Source: Cellulomonas sp. KRMCY2 (GTDB taxonomy: Bacteria > Actinomycetota > Actinomycetes > Actinomycetales > Cellulomonadaceae). Taken from it: a stretch of 64,000 nt of DNA. Positions 8,905 to 17,636 of this stretch are shown one piece after another (the stretch's first letter is position 1; every line of letters begins with the position of its first letter). The notes beneath the pieces are model-generated. The model ran no database searches. It had not been told where the DNA came from and worked only from the letters and a program-made list of their open reading frames with translations. Position numbers and translations under genes: made by a program. The stretch covers positions 868,001 to 932,000 of the forward strand of contig NZ_JAGF01000001.1 of assembly GCF_000526515.1 (NCBI RefSeq), read 5' to 3'.

Positions 8905-11900
8905 TCCACATCGGCGTGCTGTCGCCGGTCACCGGCGGCTTCTACTTCGGCGAGGTCCTGGCCGGCGTCGTCCAGGAGGTGGCGGCTGCGGGTGGTCGGG
9001 TCACCCTCATCCAGACCCTCGACGCCGGCCGCACCGGTGACGAGTTCGTCCCGGCCCCGACGATCGACGCCCCGGTCGGCGCCGGGTGCATCGACGCCTT
9101 CATCGCCGTCGCGCAGGCCTCGGACGCCTCCTACCTGCGCACGCTGCGTGCGGCCGGCACGCCCGTCGTGCTCGTCAGCAACGACCTCGACGTCGACGCA
9201 GCCACCGTCATGGCCGACAACAAGGAGGGCGTGCGGGCCGCCGTCGAGCACCTCGTCGAGCACGGGCACCGTCGGATCGCCTTCGTCGGGAACCTGGCCC
9301 AGACGGACATGCGCGAGCGGCACGACGCCTACCTGGCAGCGATGGCCGACCACGGCTTCGACCCGGACGGGCTCTACTTCTCGACCAAGGACCACGTCGA
9401 GCCGGGTGGGCGCGGCGCCGCGTCGGCGGTCGCGGCGGCCCGACCGGCGATCACCGCTGTCGTCACCACGACCGACCGGATCGCCCTCGGCCTGATCGCT
9501 GAGCTCGCAGCCCACGGGCTGCGGGTGCCGCAGGACCTCGCGGTGATCGGTTTCGACGACGTCGAGGCGGGCTGGCACAGCTCACCTCCGCTGGCGACCG
9601 TCGACCAGAAGATCACCGAGCTGGGCGCGCGCGCCGCGGCACTGGCGCTCGCCGAGCTTCGCGGTGAGCCCGTCGAGCACCGGCGGCACACCGTCCCGTC
9701 CACGTTCGTCCCGCGTCGGTCCTGCGGCTGCGGCGGCAGCACGGCGGAGGCCGGGCTGCAGGGCGCCGAGGCCGGGGCCGCACTGGTCCGGACGGTCCTC
9801 GAGCACCTCGGGCTGCCGGGTGACGCCACGGCTCCGCACGAGCACGGACTGGTCATGACCGACATCGACGTCACCGCGCTCGACGAGCTCATCGCGGCGC
9901 GGCTGCGCGCCCTGTTCCCGTCCACACCGTCCCCGGAGACTGTCGAACGGTTCACCGGAGCGGTGATCACAGCGCTCGATGGGCACGCCGGCGTGCTGCG
10001 CGCGGCGCACCTGCCCGGGGACGAGGCGCTCATCCACTGCCTGACCCGGATCGTGACGAGCCTGGGGCGCCTGCAGGCGATGGCCGGGGTCGCACGGGCC
10101 GATCAGCTGGTGGTCTCGCTCGTCGAGCAGTACGACGTCGGGATGGGGCTGCTCGGGCGCGTCGGCAGCGATCCCGGCGACCTCGCGTGGCTGAGCAGGG
10201 TCTCGGTCCGCGTCGGCTGCCTCGCCCTGTGGGACGGACCGCGCGAGGACGGCCTGATGCGGATCGCCGGCGTCTACGACCCGCACGGCGCCCTCACCTC
10301 AGAGGTCGAGGGCCGGCTGCGGGTCGAGGACTTCCCGCCCAGCGCCGTCGTCGCGCAGGCGGATCCCGCGAACAACGAGGTCACCTTCGTGATCCCGATC
10401 CGTGGCGCCAGCGGCGACCACGGCCTGCTGTGCGTGGTCGGGCCGGTCGACACGCAGGCCGGGACCGGTCGCGCGACCTACAACCACTGGGCGTCCCTGC
10501 TCGGCGTCGCCCTCAAGCAGGAGATCCTGCTCGAGGGCGTACGGCTGAGCGAGGAGCGCTACGCGCTCGCCACGGCCGCGACCCACGACGGGCTGTGGGA
10601 CTGGGACGTCGCCAACGGTGAGTGCTTCTACTCCGAGCGGTGCCAGGCCATGCTCGGGATCACGACCGCCCGGGTGACCGACGACCGCCCGGACCGCTCG
10701 GACCCGGTAGCCCGCCAGGACGCCCCCGAGCTCCTGCCCTGGGGCTCACGCGTGCACCCGGACGACCGCGCCGTGCTCCGCGCCGCGCTCGTGCGGGCCG
10801 TCCTGGACCACGAGCCGTTCGACGTCGAGCACCGGGTCCAGGGGCCGGACGAGAAGTACCGGTGGACGTTGTGCCGGGGGCTGCCGGTCGGTGAGCCCGG
10901 TCAGCGCGCACGGCGGCTCGTCGGCTCGTTGTCGGACATCGACGACCGCAAGGAGCTCGAGGAGCGGCTGCGCGAGGCCGCGCTGTACGACACCGTGACC
11001 GGCCTGCCCAACCGCCGGCTCTTCCTCGAACGGCTGGAGTGGGCGATCGACCAGTCGCACCGGAGCGACGCGACCCGGTTCGCCGTGGTCTTCCTCGACC
11101 TGGACGGCTTCAAGCTGATCAACGACTCGCTCGGTCACCTGATGGGCGACGAGCTGCTCAAGACGATCGCGGAGCGGTTGCGGCGGGACCTCCGCTCGGT
11201 CGACACGGCCGCGCGGTTCGGCGGCGACGAGTTCGCGGTGCTCCTGTTCGACCTCAAGCACGAGGCCGTCCTCTCGATCGTCGAGCGCCTCCAGGAGCGC
11301 ATCGCCGCGCCGGTCGTCCTCGCCGGGCACGAGGTCTCGGTCACGGCCAGCGTCGGCATCACCACCTCGGAGACCAGCTACGACGGCGCCGAGGAGGTGC
11401 TCCGCGACGCGGACATCGCGATGTACCACGCCAAGGAGGCGGAGCGCGGCACGGCCAGCGTCTTCGACCCCACGATGCACGCCCGGGCCACCGGACGTCT
11501 GCAGGCCCAGTCCGAGGTCCGCGCCGCACTGGTCGGGCACCAGTTCCTCGTGCACTACCAGCCTGTCATCTCGCTCGACGGGGAGGCGGTGACCCAGTTC
11601 GAGGCCCTGGTCCGCTGGGAGCACCCCGAGCGCGGGATCCTGCTGCCGATGGACTTCCTGCCGGTGATGTCGGAGTCCGGGATGATCGTGCCCCTGGGGC
11701 AGTGGATCATCGACACGGTCTGCGAGCAGATCGCCGCCTGGCGGGTGGGCTACGGCGGACCGGTGACGGTCTCGGTCAACCTCTCGCACCGCGAGTTCTG
11801 GTCCGAGGCCCTGCTGCTCATCGTGACCCAGGCGCTGTCCCGGCACGGGGTCCCTCCGCGGTGCCTGGTCCTGGAGATCACCGAGTCCGTGATCATGGCC

Positions 11901-12296
11901 GACCCCGAGGCGGCACGCCAGATCATGGCCGACCTGCACGCGGCCGGGGTCCGGCTGCACATCGACGACTTCGGCACGGGCCAGTCCTCCCTCAACGCCT
12001 TGCGCGCCTTCCCGGTCGACGCCCTCAAGATCGACCAGTCGTTCGTCCGGCAGCTCGACCTCGACGTCCAGACCAACGAGCTGGTCCGGATCATCGTCGC
12101 GATGGGCCGCACCCTGGGCATGGACGTGGTCGCCGAGGGCGTCGAGACGCAGTCGCAGGCCGACCAGCTGCGGAGCATGGGCTGCGCCACCGCACAGGGC
12201 TGGCTGTACGCGCCCGCGATGCCCGGGGCCGAGGCGGGCGCACTGCTCGGCACCCCCGTCGCAGCCCTCGCGACGACCCACGCCCCGGAGCGCTGA
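8901..12296 (+). CDS. LacI-type ligand domain - PAS - GGDEF - EAL protein, paralog 3 of 3
   Basis: Third member of the array (1131 residues), overlapping paralog 2 by 4 nt. LacI-like effector domain at 1-270 (GHRRIAFVGN; LAVIGFDD) lacks a DNA-binding domain. The Cys motif is RRSCGC near 273. GAF-like region, PAS from about 551 (YALATAATHDGLWDWD), GGDEF near 773 with RSVD I-site spacing kept, and EAL near 900 with FEALVRW, NLSHREF, LEITES, DDFGTG and LKIDQSF. Unlike the other two paralogs it has the canonical AEGVET. The PAS region carries an insert of about 15 residues between strands (around VTDDRPDRSD). It ends 211 nt before a fourth GGDEF-EAL gene that appears to have its own promoter. Confidence 0.9.
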   Translation: MIHIGVLSPVTGGFYFGEVLAGVVQEVAAAGGRVTLIQTLDAGRTGDEFVPAPTIDAPVGAGCIDAFIAVAQASDASYLRTLRAAGTPVVLVSNDLDVDAATVMADNKEGVRAAVEHLVEHGHRRIAFVGNLAQTDMRERHDAYLAAMADHGFDPDGLYFSTKDHVEPGGRGAASAVAAARPAITAVVTTTDRIALGLIAELAAHGLRVPQDLAVIGFDDVEAGWHSSPPLATVDQKITELGARAAALALAELRGEPVEHRRHTVPSTFVPRRSCGCGGSTAEAGLQGAEAGAALVRTVLEHLGLPGDATAPHEHGLVMTDIDVTALDELIAARLRALFPSTPSPETVERFTGAVITALDGHAGVLRAAHLPGDEALIHCLTRIVTSLGRLQAMAGVARADQLVVSLVEQYDVGMGLLGRVGSDPGDLAWLSRVSVRVGCLALWDGPREDGLMRIAGVYDPHGALTSEVEGRLRVEDFPPSAVVAQADPANNEVTFVIPIRGASGDHGLLCVVGPVDTQAGTGRATYNHWASLLGVALKQEILLEGVRLSEERYALATAATHDGLWDWDVANGECFYSERCQAMLGITTARVTDDRPDRSDPVARQDAPELLPWGSRVHPDDRAVLRAALVRAVLDHEPFDVEHRVQGPDEKYRWTLCRGLPVGEPGQRARRLVGSLSDIDDRKELEERLREAALYDTVTGLPNRRLFLERLEWAIDQSHRSDATRFAVVFLDLDGFKLINDSLGHLMGDELLKTIAERLRRDLRSVDTAARFGGDEFAVLLFDLKHEAVLSIVERLQERIAAPVVLAGHEVSVTASVGITTSETSYDGAEEVLRDADIAMYHAKEAERGTASVFDPTMHARATGRLQAQSEVRAALVGHQFLVHYQPVISLDGEAVTQFEALVRWEHPERGILLPMDFLPVMSESGMIVPLGQWIIDTVCEQIAAWRVGYGGPVTVSVNLSHREFWSEALLLIVTQALSRHGVPPRCLVLEITESVIMADPEAARQIMADLHAAGVRLHIDDFGTGQSSLNALRAFPVDALKIDQSFVRQLDLDVQTNELVRIIVAMGRTLGMDVVAEGVETQSQADQLRSMGCATAQGWLYAPAMPGAEAGALLGTPVAALATTHAPER

Positions 12297-12321
12297 CGGC
12301 GGTTCCCGGAGCGCGCTGGTA

Positions 12322-12348
12322 TGGGGTGAAATTCGGCGTTGTACCCCA
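12322..12348 (+). terminator. Small stem-loop after the c-di-GMP array
   Basis: TGGGGT (12322-12327) pairs with ACCCCA (12343-12348) around a 15-nt loop, 26 nt after the stop of paralog 3. There is no T-tract, so it would be a weak or factor-dependent terminator at best. Overlapping use of ACCCCAGATGGGT as a shorter alternative hairpin is possible. Confidence 0.3.
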
Positions 12349-12356
12349 GATGGGTC

Positions 12357-12385
12357 TTGAGCCCCCACTTCGGCGGACATAGCGT
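12357..12385 (+). promoter_or_regulatory. Candidate sigma-70-like promoter for the membrane GGDEF-EAL gene
   Basis: TTGAGC (12357-12362) and TAGCGT (12380-12385) are separated by exactly 17 nt, a good fit to TTGACA-N17-TAnnnT. It would give a leader of about 115 nt ahead of the ATG at 12508. I looked for a GEMM-type c-di-GMP riboswitch in this leader and saw none. Confidence 0.4.
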
Positions 12386-12507
12386 CACAGATTGCAGTCC
12401 ATGATCGCGGCCATCCCCCCAGAGCAGCCGCGTTCGTCCCGACCGGTCGCCCCCCCACGACCCGGTCCCTCCCCGCACCTGCCGCTGCCCCACACCAAAG
12501 GCCCCCG

Positions 12508-14577
12508 ATGCCCCCGTCAGCCGTCCCCGCGACCCCGCGCGCAGGCAGAGGGCTCTCCCTGACCAGGCGCTTCGCCCTGATCAGCCTGACGGGGACGGCC
12601 GTGCTCGGGGTCGCACTCGTCGCTGCCACCTCCCAGGCCCTGGACGACCAGGCGCTCGCCCACGACGTCGCGACCGCGGAGGCGGTCGCCGGCTGGACCA
12701 CCTCGGTCGTGCCCCTCGACGCCTACGGCACGGGGCTGCTGGACCCGGACGCCGCCGGCGAGGTCACCGCGGTGATCGACCAGGTCGATCCACGGCTCCT
12801 GGGCGTCCGGCTCTGGACGGCGGACGGCACCCTCCTGCTCGACACCACCGGCGGGACCGCGACCGGCGCGCCGATCGGCTTCGCGGACACCGCCCGCCTC
12901 GACGCCGCGGTGCTGCGTGGCGTCCCGGCGCCCGAGGTCCTGACCCAGGTCGAGGTGCTCGGTGTGGGGCACACGGCAGTGGCCGGCACCAGCGTGGCCG
13001 CCACCAGCGCTGCCGGCGCCGGCGCCGGCGGGGCCACGCCGCCCGGTGGGGTGAGCACCGATCCGGTGATGGACGTGTACGTCCCGGTCACCTACAGCGG
13101 TCAGCTCGTCGGTGCGGCCGAGGTCATGCTGGACCACACGCCGACCGCAGCGACCCAGGCGACGGCCGTGCGGACGCTCGGACTGGTCGCCGGCGGCGGC
13201 CTGCTGCTGCTCTGGCTGGTCCTGTACCGGACCGTCCACACGGCCTCCGACCGGCTCCAGCGCAGCGCGATGGACAACGCCCGGATGGCTCTGCTCGACG
13301 CGCTCACCGGTCTGCCCAACCGGCGGATGCTGCTCGACCGCCTGGACCGGGCCGTGGCCGCCGCCCGGCTGGACCGGCACGGCGTCGGGATCCTGCTGCT
13401 CGACATCGACCGGTTCAAGGACATCAACGACTCGCTCGGCCACGACCGCGGGGACGAGCTCCTGGTCCAGGTCGCCGAGCGCCTGATGGACACCTTCCGC
13501 GGCCGCGACCTGGTCGCACGGCTGGGCGGCGACGAGTTCGCCGTGCTCCTGCCGGGCCTCGCCTCGGTCGCCGACGCCGAGCGGCTCGCCCACCGGGCAC
13601 GCGCGGTCTTCACCGCGCCGTTCCGGCTCGGCGAGATGAACGTGCACGTCGCGACGTCGATCGGCGTCGCCGCGCTCCCCGAGCACGCCGACGACGCGAG
13701 CGACCTGATGCGCAAGGCCGACGTCGCGATGTACACCGCCAAGCAGCACCGGCTCGGGGTGGCCGTCTACGACCTCGCCGACGACGACTCGAGCCCGGCC
13801 CGTCTGGTGCTCCAGGCCGAGCTGCACCGGGCCCTGACCCGTCCCGGCGAGCTGTCGATGCACTACCAGCCCAAGATCGACCTGGTCACCGGCGCGACCG
13901 TCGGGCTCGAGGCGTTGATGCGCTGGCAGCACCCGACCCGGGGCGCGGTGGAACCCTCGACCTTCATCCCGCTCGCCGAGCAGTCCGGGCTGATCGACGA
14001 CCTCACGCAGTTCGCCCTGCGGACCGTGACCCGACAGCTCTCCCGGTGGGCCTCGGACGAGCGCCTGCCGGTCGCGGTCAACCTCTCGGGGCACGCGGTC
14101 GCGTCCACCGAGATCGTGGACACGATCACCCGGCTGCTCCTGGAGCACGACGTCGGTCCGGAGTGGCTCGAGGTCGAGATCACCGAGACGGTCCTGGTGA
14201 CCGACCCCGGGCGCGTCGTACCCGTCCTGCAGCGGCTCGTCGACGCCGGGATCCGGGTCGCGATCGACGACTTCGGCATCGGCAGCACCTCGATCTCCCA
14301 GCTGCGCGACCTGCCGGTCGAGACCCTGAAGATCGATCGGCTCTTCATCGAGGACCTGCGCACCGACGCCGATGCGCGCCGGGCCGCCAGCGTCGTCAAG
14401 GCGATGGTCGACCTCGCGCACTCCTTCGGCATGCAGGTGATCGCCGAGGGGGTCGAGGACGGTCGGACCGCGGCGACGCTGCTGTCCCTCGACGTCGACC
14501 AGGCCCAGGGCTTCTGGTACTCCCACGCGGTCCCGGCTGCCGAGGCGGTCGGTCAGCGCGGACCGGTGCGCACCTGA
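12508..14577 (+). CDS. Membrane-anchored GGDEF-EAL c-di-GMP signalling protein
   Basis: 689 residues. A short basic N-terminus is followed by a transmembrane helix (about 22-44), an extracytoplasmic sensor domain (about 45-222) with an Ala/Gly-rich stretch near 165-180, and a second helix (about 226-245). Cytoplasmic GGDEF (about 265-425) and EAL (about 440-685) domains follow. LGGDEFAVLL is intact, and RGRD lies five residues upstream, fitting the I-site. EAL features are present: GLEALMRW, NLSG, VEITET, DDFGIG, LKIDRLF and AEGVED. It could both make and cleave c-di-GMP; which activity dominates cannot be read from sequence. It differs clearly from the upstream array in its sensor and probably has its own promoter. 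A weak GG-rich site precedes the ATG. Confidence 0.9.
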   Translation: MPPSAVPATPRAGRGLSLTRRFALISLTGTAVLGVALVAATSQALDDQALAHDVATAEAVAGWTTSVVPLDAYGTGLLDPDAAGEVTAVIDQVDPRLLGVRLWTADGTLLLDTTGGTATGAPIGFADTARLDAAVLRGVPAPEVLTQVEVLGVGHTAVAGTSVAATSAAGAGAGGATPPGGVSTDPVMDVYVPVTYSGQLVGAAEVMLDHTPTAATQATAVRTLGLVAGGGLLLLWLVLYRTVHTASDRLQRSAMDNARMALLDALTGLPNRRMLLDRLDRAVAAARLDRHGVGILLLDIDRFKDINDSLGHDRGDELLVQVAERLMDTFRGRDLVARLGGDEFAVLLPGLASVADAERLAHRARAVFTAPFRLGEMNVHVATSIGVAALPEHADDASDLMRKADVAMYTAKQHRLGVAVYDLADDDSSPARLVLQAELHRALTRPGELSMHYQPKIDLVTGATVGLEALMRWQHPTRGAVEPSTFIPLAEQSGLIDDLTQFALRTVTRQLSRWASDERLPVAVNLSGHAVASTEIVDTITRLLLEHDVGPEWLEVEITETVLVTDPGRVVPVLQRLVDAGIRVAIDDFGIGSTSISQLRDLPVETLKIDRLFIEDLRTDADARRAASVVKAMVDLAHSFGMQVIAEGVEDGRTAATLLSLDVDQAQGFWYSHAVPAAEAVGQRGPVRT

Positions 14578-14671
14578 CCACCCGACCGGGGCCGGCCCGG
14601 CCCGCGCCCATCCGACCCATCCGACCCACCGACCACCCATCCCCCGTACGGCCCACACCGGAGGACCCGCC

Positions 14672-15301
14672 ATGGACGACCTGATCCGAGAGATGATCGA
14701 CCCACCCCGCACCACCCGCGTCGACCCGGCCCGACGGGCCCGGCTGATCGCGACGACGGTGACGGTCGCCCTCGCCGCAGCGGGGGTGACGTCGTTGACC
14801 ACCGGCGCGCTGTTCACCGACACCCAGACGATGCCCTCGGACTTCACCACCGGGACCGTCGACATCGCCGCGGTCATGTCACCGACGGTCACCCTGGGGG
14901 CCGGGAACATGGCGCCGGGTGACTCCTCGTACGGGTCCGTCACGGTGTCCAACGCCGGGAGCCTCGAGCTGCGCTACTCGATCTCGCTCGTCGCGACGAA
15001 CGACCAGGTCGCGGACCTGGCCGGCGAGCTGGACCTCGCGGTCTACGCCGACCCCGCCTGCGCCGCCGGGGTCGAGGCTGGCACCGCGATCGGGACCGAC
15101 GAGGGCCTGCCGCTGGTCTCGACGGGTCTGGTCGGGAGCTCGGCGACCGGGGCCAACCTCGGTGACCGCCCGCTGGGTGCCGGCTCCACCGAGACCCTCT
15201 GCTTCGTCGTGCACCTGCCCGCCGCGACGACCAACGCCTTCCAGGGCACGACGGCGGACCTGACCCTCACGTTCGACGCCGAGCAGACAGTCAACAACTG
15301 A
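14672..15301 (+). CDS. TasA/camelysin (CalY)-like secreted protein with SipW-type signal
   Basis: 209 residues, with GGAGG 7 nt before the ATG. A basic N-terminus (PARRARL) and hydrophobic helix (about 25-45) lead into GALFTDTQT, the pattern of SipW-dependent signal peptides in TasA/CalY-family proteins. The mature part is a beta-rich domain (GSVTVSNAG, LRYSISL, LTLTFDAE) with only two or three Cys and no lipobox. Family knowledge: such proteins are exported by a dedicated ER-type signal peptidase and often polymerise into matrix fibres. The next gene encodes exactly such a peptidase, 9 nt downstream, which strongly supports the assignment. Fibre formation here is inference. Confidence 0.8.
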   Translation: MDDLIREMIDPPRTTRVDPARRARLIATTVTVALAAAGVTSLTTGALFTDTQTMPSDFTTGTVDIAAVMSPTVTLGAGNMAPGDSSYGSVTVSNAGSLELRYSISLVATNDQVADLAGELDLAVYADPACAAGVEAGTAIGTDEGLPLVSTGLVGSSATGANLGDRPLGAGSTETLCFVVHLPAATTNAFQGTTADLTLTFDAEQTVNN

Positions 15302-15310
15302 CAGCCCGCC

Positions 15311-16057
15311 GTGCCGACCACACCAGCGGGACCGGTCTCCCTCGATGCGCCTCCCGGTGCACCGAGGGTGATCCACCGCGTCCACCCGGGGCTGGCGCTC
15401 CCGGGGCGCAGCCGGCCGGTCCGCCTGCTGCGTGGGCTCGTGTGGGCGGTCATCGGTGCGTGCCTCGCCGCCTTCGTGACGAGCCTTGCCGTGCCGCTGT
15501 GGTTCGGCGCCCAGGGCCAACGGCTGCTGATCGTCACGTCCGGCTCGATGGCGCCCTACGTGCAGGCCGGGGACGCCGTGGTGATCCAGGCGGTCACCGA
15601 CCCGAGCCAGCTCCGGGTCGGTCAGGTCGCCTCGTTCTGGCCGCCCGGCGCCGAGCACATGGTCACCCACCGGATCGTCGACATGGTCATGCTGCCCGCC
15701 ATGATCCAGAACTCGGCGACCGGTGAGATGGTGCCCCAGCACGACCCCGCGACGGGGGAGCCGGTCGAACGGGCGTTCATCCTGACCAAGGGCGATGCGA
15801 ACCAGACCAACGACCCCAACGCGACCCCGCTGACCCGGGTGCGGGGCGTGGTGCTGGAGGCCCACCACGGATGGGGCTCGCGGATCGGCTGGGCGCACTC
15901 ACCGACCGGCCGGTGGGTGATGCTCGCCCCACCGCTGATCCTGCTCGCCCTGCTCGAGCTCGTCGACTCGTGGTCCGAGCGCCGGCGACGAGAGCCTGCC
16001 GCTGCGACCGGCCCGGACTCCCCGGAGGGCCGCCTCGATGCGCTGCTCCTCGACTGA
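15311..16057 (+). CDS. sipW: Signal peptidase I, SipW/ER type
   Basis: Membrane serine protease (248 residues) that would remove signal peptides, most likely from the TasA-like protein encoded just upstream. N-terminal transmembrane helix at about 42-66. Catalytic Ser in TSGSMAP near residue 79. The general-base position shows His (HMVTHRIVD, near 118-122) rather than the Lys of ordinary bacterial enzymes, which defines the SipW/ER subtype. LTKGDANQTNDP is the conserved late box, and a C-terminal helix (about 200-220) follows. Start is the GTG at 15311, 9 nt after the preceding stop; its ribosome site is weak, so coupling is likely. The 3' end overlaps the next gene by 20 nt. Confidence 0.88.
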   Translation: MPTTPAGPVSLDAPPGAPRVIHRVHPGLALPGRSRPVRLLRGLVWAVIGACLAAFVTSLAVPLWFGAQGQRLLIVTSGSMAPYVQAGDAVVIQAVTDPSQLRVGQVASFWPPGAEHMVTHRIVDMVMLPAMIQNSATGEMVPQHDPATGEPVERAFILTKGDANQTNDPNATPLTRVRGVVLEAHHGWGSRIGWAHSPTGRWVMLAPPLILLALLELVDSWSERRRREPAAATGPDSPEGRLDALLLD

Positions 16058-16862
16058 CCGCGGGCCCTGCGCCGGTGCGCACCGCCGGCCGAGCGGCCGC
16101 GCGGTCCTGGTCGTCCTCCTGGGTGGCGCCCTGGGCGCACTCGCCGGCCCTGTCCTGCCCGTGCCGGGAACGACGACGGCCGCCCTCACCGGTGCAGCAG
16201 ACGTCACCGCCACGGTCACTGTCGGTCCGTGCGACCCGATCGACTGGAGCCAGGCCGTCGCGGCTCTCGGGCCCGTGCTCGAGTGGCGCTTCGAGCCGGC
16301 CAGCCTGCGGGTCGGCGACCTGCAGGCGCCCGGGCTCCTCGCGTGCGACCCGGCGAGCGCAGCCTGGGACCTGGCCGGGACCCTCGAGGGCGGGCTGACG
16401 TCCGGTCCGGTGCCGCTGACCACTCCGGAGGACGCCACTGTCGCCCTGCTGGTCGACGCCACCGCGGGTGCGGCCGCCGACGGTGAGCTGGTGGCCGTGC
16501 ACGGGTACGGCGGGGAGGCCTTCCGGCTGGTCGTCGTCGCGGGCGGCGCGCTCGAGCTGCGCTACGACGACGCCGGGGGCGCCCCGGTGGTCCTGGCCGC
16601 GCCCGCCCTGGCTCCGCGCGCCACCGCCCATCTCGTCGTCCTGACCTCGGGCGCCACCGGCCCGACCCTGTACGTCGACGGCATCGCGGTCGCTGCCGGT
16701 CCGCCGGGCCCGGTCGTCGTCGCGCCGATGACCCTGACGGTCGGTGCAGCTGTCGGCTCCGGCCTGGCGGGCGCGGACCTGGTCGTCGACGAGGTGCTCG
16801 TCCTGGACCAGGTGCTCGACGCGGCGGCGGTCGCCGGACTCGCCCTGGCCGACACCTGGTGA
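16038..16862 (+). CDS. Secreted LamG/concanavalin-like domain protein
   Basis: 274 residues with an N-terminal export signal (basic stretch, then AVLVVLLGGALGALAGP, about 21-38). The rest looks like a single jelly-roll domain of the LamG/laminin-G type: alternating strands such as VEWRF-like and DLVVDEVLVLDQVL, and the TLYVDGIAV turn typical of LamG folds. Two Cys (C63 and C103 approximately) could form a disulfide. The gene overlaps the signal peptidase by 20 nt, so it belongs to the same transcript and is a plausible second client or surface partner of the TasA-like protein. The exact ligand is unknown. Confidence 0.7.
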   Translation: MRCSSTDRGPCAGAHRRPSGRAVLVVLLGGALGALAGPVLPVPGTTTAALTGAADVTATVTVGPCDPIDWSQAVAALGPVLEWRFEPASLRVGDLQAPGLLACDPASAAWDLAGTLEGGLTSGPVPLTTPEDATVALLVDATAGAAADGELVAVHGYGGEAFRLVVVAGGALELRYDDAGGAPVVLAAPALAPRATAHLVVLTSGATGPTLYVDGIAVAAGPPGPVVVAPMTLTVGAAVGSGLAGADLVVDEVLVLDQVLDAAAVAGLALADTW

Positions 16863-16894
16863 GCGCAACCCGTCGCACCTGACACCATGAGCGC

Positions 16895-17620
16895 GTGCCG
16901 CCGGAGATCTGGGACCGCCTGACCACGCCTCAACCGCTGCCGTCGACCGGTGTCGTGCTGGCCACCGCGCTGGCCGCCCTGGCCCTCGTGCTGCTGCCGG
17001 GCGTGTGGCCGGTCGCGCGGCACGTCGTGACTGTCGCGCACGAGGGCGGCCACGCCGTCATCGCGGTGCTCACCGGACGGCGGTTGACCGGGATCCGGCT
17101 GCACTCGGACACCTCCGGGCTGACCGTGTCCCGTGGCAGGCCACGGGGTGCCGGCATGGTGCTGACGCTCTTCGCCGGGTACACCGGCCCGGCGTTCGTC
17201 GGGCTCGCCGCCGCCGCGGTCCTCGCCGGCGGGCGTCCCCTGGCCCTGCTCTGGGGAGTCCTGGTGCTCCTGGCGCTGCTGCTCCTGCAGATCCGCAACC
17301 TCTTCGGGTTGTGGGTCGTGCTGGCCTGCGGTGCGGTGGCCTTCGCGGTGACCTGGTGGGGGCCGCCCACCACCCAGTCGGCTGTCGCCTACACCGCGAC
17401 CTGGTTCCTGCTGCTCGCGGCGCCGCGCACCGTCGCCGAGCTGGCGCACTCCCGCCGGCGTGGCGGCGCGCGGACCTCCGACGCCGACCAGCTCGCCGGG
17501 CTGACGCACGTCCCGGGCGCCGTCTGGGTCGCGGTCCTCGGGCTGGTCACAGTGGCCGCCGCCGCCGCCGGCGCCGCCCTCCTGCTGCCTGACGTCGTGG
17601 AGCGACTCACCGCCGGATGA
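16895..17620 (+). CDS. M50 family (M50B-like) metallopeptidase
   Basis: Integral membrane protein of 241 residues with about six hydrophobic segments. VAHEGGHAV near residue 50 is the zinc-binding HExxH motif placed in or next to a membrane helix. The surrounding pattern (VLTGRRLTGIRLHSDTSGLT) is typical of the small M50B-like group in actinobacteria. Substrate unknown. Starts with the GTG at 16895, 32 nt after the LamG gene; an ATG at 16887 is out of frame. It is likely read with the preceding genes but is not obviously part of the export cassette. Confidence 0.8.
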   Translation: MPPEIWDRLTTPQPLPSTGVVLATALAALALVLLPGVWPVARHVVTVAHEGGHAVIAVLTGRRLTGIRLHSDTSGLTVSRGRPRGAGMVLTLFAGYTGPAFVGLAAAAVLAGGRPLALLWGVLVLLALLLLQIRNLFGLWVVLACGAVAFAVTWWGPPTTQSAVAYTATWFLLLAAPRTVAELAHSRRRGGARTSDADQLAGLTHVPGAVWVAVLGLVTVAAAAAGAALLLPDVVERLTAG

Positions 17621-17636
17621 CAGCCCGCCCGCCGGG

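Noticed and set aside
12297-12507. Possible GEMM c-di-GMP riboswitch ahead of the membrane GGDEF-EAL gene
   Set aside because: The leader lacks the conserved GEMM core and two-hairpin layout; only a small hairpin and a sigma-70-like promoter were visible.
14578-14671. Repeated CATCCGACC units before the TasA-like gene
   Set aside because: Two short copies in a low-complexity C-rich stretch; no sign of function.
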